Shown one piece after another: positions 59,609 through 64,000 of a DNA stretch of 64,000 bases. A program made the translations under genes and the position numbers. The stretch's first letter is position 1. Each line of letters opens with the position of its first letter. A model generated the notes under the pieces. It did no database searches, was not told the origin of the DNA, and saw nothing but the letters and a program-made list of their open reading frames with translations. The stretch is from JBBQFI01 sp038321775 (GTDB lineage Bacteria; Verrucomicrobiota; Verrucomicrobiia; Chthoniobacterales; UBA10450). The stretch spans positions 1 to 64,000 of the forward strand of contig JBBQFI010000002.1 in NCBI GenBank assembly GCA_038321775.1, written 5' to 3'.

Positions 59609-60358
59609 TCAATCCCCCTCGTCGTCGTCCTGCGATGGTCCGCCGCGAATAAAATCGGCGAACGATCGGCGCACACCTTGAAACGTATCTCGCGCATCGT
59701 CCCTGACCTGGCGGAACCAATGCTTGAGCTTACGCTTGACGAAATTCTCGTCGTTGGGATTTCCTTCGCCTTCATCGGCGTCTGCATCGCGGTCCGCGTC
59801 CTGCGCGTTTACCACCTGATTCATCGGCGCACCGTTAAACATTCCTTCTGTGCGCGTTACCGTTCCCTGATTCGCCCCGATGTAAATCGTGCCAACGGGC
59901 CGGCGCGACTCGTTTTGCAAAGTCACGATCCAGATGGGCTCGCCGCCTTCATCCGTGCGCAAAGTGTAAGTAACCGTTTGAAAAGGCGTATTCGATTTTT
60001 CCGCCGTACGACTGGCAACGGTGTAGGCGCCGCTTGAGTCGAGATTCAAATGCGAAGTGTTAATCGTAGCGCCTTCGGTCGATCCAACAATCGTGCGCAA
60101 CGGTGTTCGTTCGGAAACAACACGGCCGCGCGCAACTTCAATTTCCCGCACGCCGCCGCGGGCATGTTTGTCGACAAGAAGAATCTTCCACGTCTCGGGC
60201 TGCGGCGTTCCGTTCGTCCCCGTGATGGAGATTACGTGATTGACCGCCTCACGATTCAGCTTCGTGCCGACAATGCGCAGGGCGTTGTAAGCGGTTCCGC
60301 TCTCCTGCGCCAATGCTGTCGAAGCGAGCAGCATGCAGACGCAAAAGAATTTCTTCAT
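59609..60358 (-). CDS. Secreted protein of unknown function with acidic tail
   Basis: About 249 residues. The start at 60358 gives a Sec signal MKKFFCVCMLLASTALAQ. The mature part is mainly beta-strand (IVGTKLNREAVNHVISITGTNG and YTLRTDEGGEPIWIVTLQNESRRPVGTIYIG), then a linker with an acidic block (DADRDADADEGEG), an amphipathic basic helix (KRKLKHWFRQVRDD) and an acidic end. I recognise no family. It lies nine bases upstream of the DUF5996 gene on the same strand and could share its transcript. Confidence 0.75.
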   Translation of the reverse strand: MKKFFCVCMLLASTALAQESGTAYNALRIVGTKLNREAVNHVISITGTNGTPQPETWKILLVDKHARGGVREIEVARGRVVSERTPLRTIVGSTEGATINTSHLNLDSSGAYTVASRTAEKSNTPFQTVTYTLRTDEGGEPIWIVTLQNESRRPVGTIYIGANQGTVTRTEGMFNGAPMNQVVNAQDADRDADADEGEGNPNDENFVKRKLKHWFRQVRDDARDTFQGVRRSFADFIRGGPSQDDDEGD

Positions 60359-60551
60359 GCTCAAACTGAACAGTGCTTTTTTCCGGCTGTCCAACTTGTT
60401 CTGAAATGTCTGCGACGATTCGTGATGGGATTAACAAAAAAAGGTTCTCCGCTCGCACGCGGTTGGCTACAACGATGATTGCAAAGAAGAGCGCCCGACA
60501 TGAGTGCTTGGACGAACACTCCACTTTGCCCAGTGTGAGTTGTCCTTGTGG

Positions 60552-60971
60552 ATGAAACGAAAGATTGAATTCTCCAGCCACACCGCGAACCTCGCGCTGA
60601 TGCGCAAATTCGTGCGCGATTTCCTTGCCTCGTTTCCATTCTCGGACAAGCAGCGCACGCTCATGATTCTCGGCGTGGATGAGGCTTGCACGAATATCAT
60701 CCGGCACGCTTACGAATTGCGTGACGATCAATTGATTGCGCTGTCCCTCGAGGGCTTGAAACGTTGCGTGCGAATGCGTGTGCGGGATTTCGGTAAACAA
60801 ACGCCGCGGCAAGCCATGGCCGGTCGTCCGCACGAGATGATCAAACCCGGCGGACTCGGGTTGCATTTGATCTGCAATGCCTTCGATAAAGTCGATTACG
60901 TTTTGCGAAAACGCGGTACCGAATTGGTGCTGACAAAGAACCTCGAGAATAGGAACGTAGTTTCTGGGTAG
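60552..60971 (+). CDS. RsbW/SpoIIAB-like serine kinase ATPase
   Basis: A 139-residue GHKL ATPase of the anti-sigma regulatory factor type. The N box is GVDEACTNIIRHAY, the G1 box is a reduced VRDFGKQ, and the G2 region is KPGGLGLHLICNAFDKV. Such proteins bind or phosphorylate an anti-anti-sigma partner; no STAS-domain partner is beside it. The ATG at 60552 removes 16 upstream codons that lack family character. The last four codons and the stop (VVSG, TAG) lie at or in the left arm of a family A repeat, so the repeat defines the C-terminus. Confidence 0.88.
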   Translation: MKRKIEFSSHTANLALMRKFVRDFLASFPFSDKQRTLMILGVDEACTNIIRHAYELRDDQLIALSLEGLKRCVRMRVRDFGKQTPRQAMAGRPHEMIKPGGLGLHLICNAFDKVDYVLRKRGTELVLTKNLENRNVVSG

Positions 60972-61116
60972 CGCACGCGTCTCGCGTGTTGGTTTCGGCG
61001 TCCCGCCCGAAACGATCTTCCGTAAGGACGAAATCGCGTTTGCTCGCGACAAGTTTGAGAAAGTCCGCGATCGCGAGGACGTGATCGCCAACACGCGAGA
61101 CGCGTGCGCTACCCAG
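60964..61116. repeat. Family A palindromic repeat, long copy
   Basis: The longest copy (153 bp). The outer arms CTGGGTAGCGCACGCGTCTC and the exact complement at the right end enclose a larger interior (with CGCGATCGCGAG and similar). The left arm overlaps the end of the RsbW-like gene, and the right end lies 42 bases before ruvB. Confidence 0.88.
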
Positions 61117-61158
61117 AAAAATCCGATTCCAACCGTGCGTAGTATTCGTTCCGATGTT

Positions 61159-62175
61159 ATGAAAGCTTCGCAAATCATGAACGCGCCTGAATCCGATCCG
61201 GCATTCGAAGTTTCGCTGCGTCCGCCGATGTTCAGCGAGTTCACCGGCCAGGTGAAAGTTTGCGAACGACTGGAGCTTTTGGTCGAAGCAGCGAAGAAGC
61301 GCGGCGACGTTCTTGAACACATTTTATTAAGCGGACCGCCCGGCCTCGGTAAGACGACGCTCGCGCACATCATCGCCAACGCGATGAGCGTAAACATCAA
61401 GAACACGAGCGGACCAGTGATTGAAAAAGCGGGCGAGCTCGCGGGATTGCTCACCAGTTTGGAAAAAGGCGATGTCCTTTTTATCGATGAGATCCATCGG
61501 CTCCAACCGACGATCGAGGAATATCTCTACCCGGCGATGGAGGATTACCGGCTCGATATCATCATCGACCAAGGGCCGCAGGCGCGCAGTCTGCGTTTGC
61601 AATTACCGAAGTTCACTTTGATCGGCGCAACGACGCGCGCGGGAATGGTGAGCGCACCATTGCGTTCGCGTTTCGGGATGACGGCGCGATTGGATTACTA
61701 CAACGCGGACGAGATGCAGAAAATCATTGTGCGCAGCGCCGGTTTGTTAGGCGTGGAGATCGATGCACAAGGCGCGGTGGAAGTGGCGACGCGTTCGCGC
61801 GGCACGCCACGCACAGCGAATAATCTGCTGCGCTGGGTGCGCGATTACGTGCAGGTCAAAGCGGACGGAAAAATAACGGCTGATCTCGCGGACCGCGCTC
61901 TGACGATGCTCGAGATCGATCGCGATGGCTTCGATCAATGGGACAAGCGCATCATCGAAACACTGATCCACAAATTTAACGGCGGCCCGGTGGGATTAAG
62001 TTCACTTGCCGTCGCCATCGGCGAAGAAGCGGGCACACTCGAAGAAGTGAACGAGCCGTATTTGATCATGGAAGGTTACATTAAACGAACGCCGCAAGGT
62101 CGCGTTGCGATGCCGAACGCGTATCGCAAACTTGGATTGAAAGTGCCGGGCGGGGCGCAGAACGATTTGTTCTGA
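61159..62175 (+). CDS. ruvB: Holliday junction branch migration helicase RuvB
   Basis: A 338-residue AAA+ motor for branch migration. Walker A is LSGPPGLGKTTLAHI, Walker B is VLFIDEIHRL, sensor 1 is LIGATTRAGMVSAPLRSRFG, and the C-terminal winged helix has EEAGTLEEVNEPYLI and GYIKRTPQGR. The ATG at 61159 begins MKASQIMNAPESDP; longer in-frame versions start inside the family A repeat and are rejected. ruvA and ruvC are not adjacent. Confidence 0.97.
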   Translation: MKASQIMNAPESDPAFEVSLRPPMFSEFTGQVKVCERLELLVEAAKKRGDVLEHILLSGPPGLGKTTLAHIIANAMSVNIKNTSGPVIEKAGELAGLLTSLEKGDVLFIDEIHRLQPTIEEYLYPAMEDYRLDIIIDQGPQARSLRLQLPKFTLIGATTRAGMVSAPLRSRFGMTARLDYYNADEMQKIIVRSAGLLGVEIDAQGAVEVATRSRGTPRTANNLLRWVRDYVQVKADGKITADLADRALTMLEIDRDGFDQWDKRIIETLIHKFNGGPVGLSSLAVAIGEEAGTLEEVNEPYLIMEGYIKRTPQGRVAMPNAYRKLGLKVPGGAQNDLF

Positions 62176-62199
62176 TGATGATGCGGCAAGGCAATAGTT

Positions 62200-62316
62200 C
62201 TGGGTGGGGCACGCGTCTCGCGTGTTGGCGGTAGCGTCCTCGCCATCGCGAACTTTCATAAAGATCGTTTCGGCGGGACGCCGAAAACCAACACGCGAGA
62301 CGCGTGCGCTACCCAG
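62200..62316. repeat. Family A palindromic repeat
   Basis: The left arm CTGGGTGGGGCACGCGTCTC has changes relative to the right arm, which keeps GCGTGCGCTACCCAG. The interior contains TTTCGGCG-like and GATCG elements. It lies 24 bases after the ruvB stop and 20 bases before a family C repeat, so two families stand in tandem. Confidence 0.86.
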
Positions 62317-62336
62317 ACACCGGCGCTCTCTGCGGT

Positions 62337-62445
62337 TGTCATTCCGAGCGAAGTCGAGGAATCTCCCTTTGTCCGAGATGAAGTAAGAGATGTCTCCCGC
62401 CTTCGCTTTACTACGGCGCGGCGGGCGACTGCGCTCGACATGACA
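62337..62445. repeat. Family C repeat, complete copy
   Basis: The left end TGTCATTCCGAGCGAAGTCG and the right end CGCTCGACATGACA are inverted repeats. An inner pair (GGAATCTCCC...) also folds. The right end supplies an ATG that is in frame with xseA, three codons before the preferred start. Confidence 0.8.
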
Positions 62446-62448
62446 GGA

Positions 62449-63798
62449 ATGGACGATCTGTTTCCAAAGGTTGCGAAAGTTCTCAGCGTTGCGGAACTCA
62501 CGCGCTCGATTCGCGGTACGCTCGAAACAAAATTCGGCGCAGTTTGGGTGCAGGGCGAAGTCTCGAATTACAAACTGCATCCATCGGGCCATCAATATTT
62601 CACGCTCAAGGACCAACGAGCCCAAATCGCGTGTGTGATTTTCCGCAATGCGATGGCGCCGTTGCGCGTTCCGTTAACCGATGGCGCGCAGGTCCAAATT
62701 TATGGGAACGTTTCCGTTTTCGAAGCGCGCGGTCAGTACCAACTCAGTGTGCAAATTGTGCAGGCGCGCGGCGCCGGTTTATTGCAGGCGAAATTCGAAG
62801 CGCTAAAGCGAAAACTGGAAGCGGAAGGTTTATTCGACACAGCGCGGAAACGAGCGTTGCCGAAATTTCCAAAACATATCGGCATCATCACTTCATCGAG
62901 CGGCGCTGCGATTCGGGACATGCTCAATGTGTTGAAACGACGCGCACCGGCGGTGCACATTTTGATCAACCCGGTGCGTGTCCAAGGAATCGGGGCCGCG
63001 GCGGAGATCGCAACCGCGATCCGCGAATTCTCTGCGCCTAACGACTCCTGGCCTCCGCTCGATCTCATCGTTATCGCTCGCGGTGGCGGCAGCATCGAAG
63101 ATCTCTGGGAGTTCAACGAAGAGATTGTCGCGCGCGCAATTTTTCACAGCGCCATTCCAATCGTCAGTGCCGTCGGCCACGAAATTGATTTCACGATTGC
63201 GGATTTCGTGGCCGACCTGCGCGCACCGACACCAAGCGCAGCCGCCGAATTAATTGTTCCCGATTTCATCGAAGTGAATCGTCGCATCGAGGAACTTGCC
63301 AGTTGTCTCGATCGTTGCTTGCGCAGCTTCCTCACGCATCAGCAAACTCGTTTACGATTCTTGTCGGAGCGTGCGCTCGCACGCGAATTGATCAAGCGCA
63401 TCCGCGACGCTCAACAACAGGTCGATCTCACGCGGGAAAGTTTGCGGCGTGGTCTTCGCCAAAGTATTGGCGATGCCCGTGCGAGGTTGGCGAATTTCGC
63501 AGGCGTTATCAGATCGCGGAATCCACGACGCGAACTGATCGCACTGCGAAAGGGCTTCACCGATTTAGGAAAGCGTTTCCGCGCAGTTGCGCCACGATCC
63601 ATCGAGCAGGCGCGTCAAAGATTCGCGCAGGTAGAAGGAATTCTGCGCGCGCTCGGACCGGAAGGGACCTTACGCCGCGGTTACAGCATTACCACGGACG
63701 GAGACGGCAAGATAATCCAATCCGTTAAACTCGTTAGGCCAAAAATGAAAATCCGTACTCGTGTGAGCGACGGAGAATTCAATTCGACCGCGAATTAA
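62449..63798 (+). CDS. xseA: Exodeoxyribonuclease VII large subunit
   Basis: A 449-residue subunit of the single-strand exonuclease. The N-terminal OB domain has VSVAELTRSIRGTLE...GAVWVQGEVSNYKLHPSGHQYFTLKD. The catalytic domain has the invariant GIITSSSGAAIRDMLNVLKRR, LIVIARGGGSIEDLWEFNEE and PIVSAVGHEIDFTIADFVAD. The coiled-coil C-terminal half (about 280-400) and the final LRRGYSITTDGDGKII are complete. I prefer the ATG at 62449 because the one at 62440 lies in a family C repeat. Two CCTAACGA words occur (63037 as P-N-D, 63731 as V-R-P). xseB is not directly downstream. Confidence 0.95.
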   Translation: MDDLFPKVAKVLSVAELTRSIRGTLETKFGAVWVQGEVSNYKLHPSGHQYFTLKDQRAQIACVIFRNAMAPLRVPLTDGAQVQIYGNVSVFEARGQYQLSVQIVQARGAGLLQAKFEALKRKLEAEGLFDTARKRALPKFPKHIGIITSSSGAAIRDMLNVLKRRAPAVHILINPVRVQGIGAAAEIATAIREFSAPNDSWPPLDLIVIARGGGSIEDLWEFNEEIVARAIFHSAIPIVSAVGHEIDFTIADFVADLRAPTPSAAAELIVPDFIEVNRRIEELASCLDRCLRSFLTHQQTRLRFLSERALARELIKRIRDAQQQVDLTRESLRRGLRQSIGDARARLANFAGVIRSRNPRRELIALRKGFTDLGKRFRAVAPRSIEQARQRFAQVEGILRALGPEGTLRRGYSITTDGDGKIIQSVKLVRPKMKIRTRVSDGEFNSTAN

Positions 63799-63817
63799 CG
63801 TTTGCCGGGAGCGATCG

Positions 63818-64000
63818 TTATTCCGGGTTGAGAGCTGGATTGGCTGTTGCGTCCAACCAATTCGTATCCGCCTCGAAAAGGCTTTTCCCGGTGGCTGCAC
63901 GCACGACGGTTTTCTTCACCGTATCGACCTTCATGATCTGGCCGCTCGCGTCGCAAAAAACGACAACCGCTTTTTTCGCCGCCCAAACGCCGCCCTTATT
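63818..64000 (-). CDS. Partial protein of unknown function, right edge
   Basis: The last 60 codons of a minus-strand gene that enters from beyond the window and ends at a TAA 19 bases after the xseA stop. The visible part has a hydrophobic strand (AVVVFCDASGQIMKVD), a basic KKTVVRAATGK stretch and a polar end (DATANPALNPE). It is too short to place in a family. Confidence 0.5.
   Translation of the reverse strand, partial: NKGGVWAAKKAVVVFCDASGQIMKVDTVKKTVVRAATGKSLFEADTNWLDATANPALNPE

Overview
This is a bacterial chromosome window of roughly 55-60% GC by eye, dense in housekeeping genes (smc, dnaB, rplI, ruvB, recQ, xseA, rsmA, purH, tkt, nadE, dapL, two tRNAs). The gene set points to Verrucomicrobiota, probably a soil lineage near the Chthoniobacterales. 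It combines a Sec-exported clade II nitrous oxide reductase, the DapL lysine route, hopanoid genes, a bacterial AP2-like protein, DUF2277 and DUF5996 proteins, and palindromic repeats whose spurious translations are common in that phylum. The taxonomic call is inference.

Layout. 1-4107: copper and N2O respiration (a membrane protein cut by the left edge, nosZ, azurin, a perfect FNR box, then a divergent CusF-SCO fusion). 4460-9507: tRNA-Lys, nadE, a CPBP protease and a hybrid histidine kinase. 9566-15191: a DUF6572 protein, queF-queC with a small membrane protein, an NlpC/P60 hydrolase, an M20 peptidase and an amino-acid permease. 15309-22375: smc, then E1-alpha, E1-beta and E2 of a 2-oxoacid dehydrogenase. 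22535-24389: an Fe-S assembly group (Cys-less rhodanese, NifU-like scaffold, SufT). 24414-28624: a consensus promoter, rplI-dnaB and convergent tkt. 28735-36455: a DUF697 protein, an RsmA-Nudix fusion, an AP2-like protein, an L,D-transpeptidase, a TMTC-like TPR membrane protein and recQ. 36460-39985: a Spinster-type MFS transporter divergent from a fused acyltransferase/acyl-ACP synthetase, possibly a lysophospholipid salvage pair. 40031-44713: an AI-2E transporter, a CAU tRNA, an ECF sigma/anti-sigma pair, dapL and a GAF protein. 44859-48863: sodB, then shc and hpnH behind a strong, nearly leaderless promoter. 48913-64000: two peptidases, a Tat-exported HisC-like aminotransferase, purH, an AraC regulator, a RsbW-like kinase, ruvB and xseA.

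The most unusual signal is not a gene. The 8-base word CCTAACGA (or its complement TCGTTAGG) occurs 31 times by my hand count, 27 of them preceded by G, where about two are expected by chance. Copies lie equally on both strands, about one per 2 kb. The 29 coding copies use all four reading frames that avoid a stop (PN, LT, SLG, VR). Density, lack of polarity and frame independence resemble DNA uptake sequences of Neisseriaceae and Pasteurellaceae. I know of no such word in Verrucomicrobiota.

Four families of intergenic palindromic repeats are also present: A, about 115-155 bp ending in a GGGTAGCGCACGCG-like arm; B, a TGTGGGAGCGGC hairpin; C, TGTCATTC-type; D, TGGTAGGG...CCCTACCA. Several abut stop codons, and family C twice contributes the sequence in which a neighbouring gene starts.
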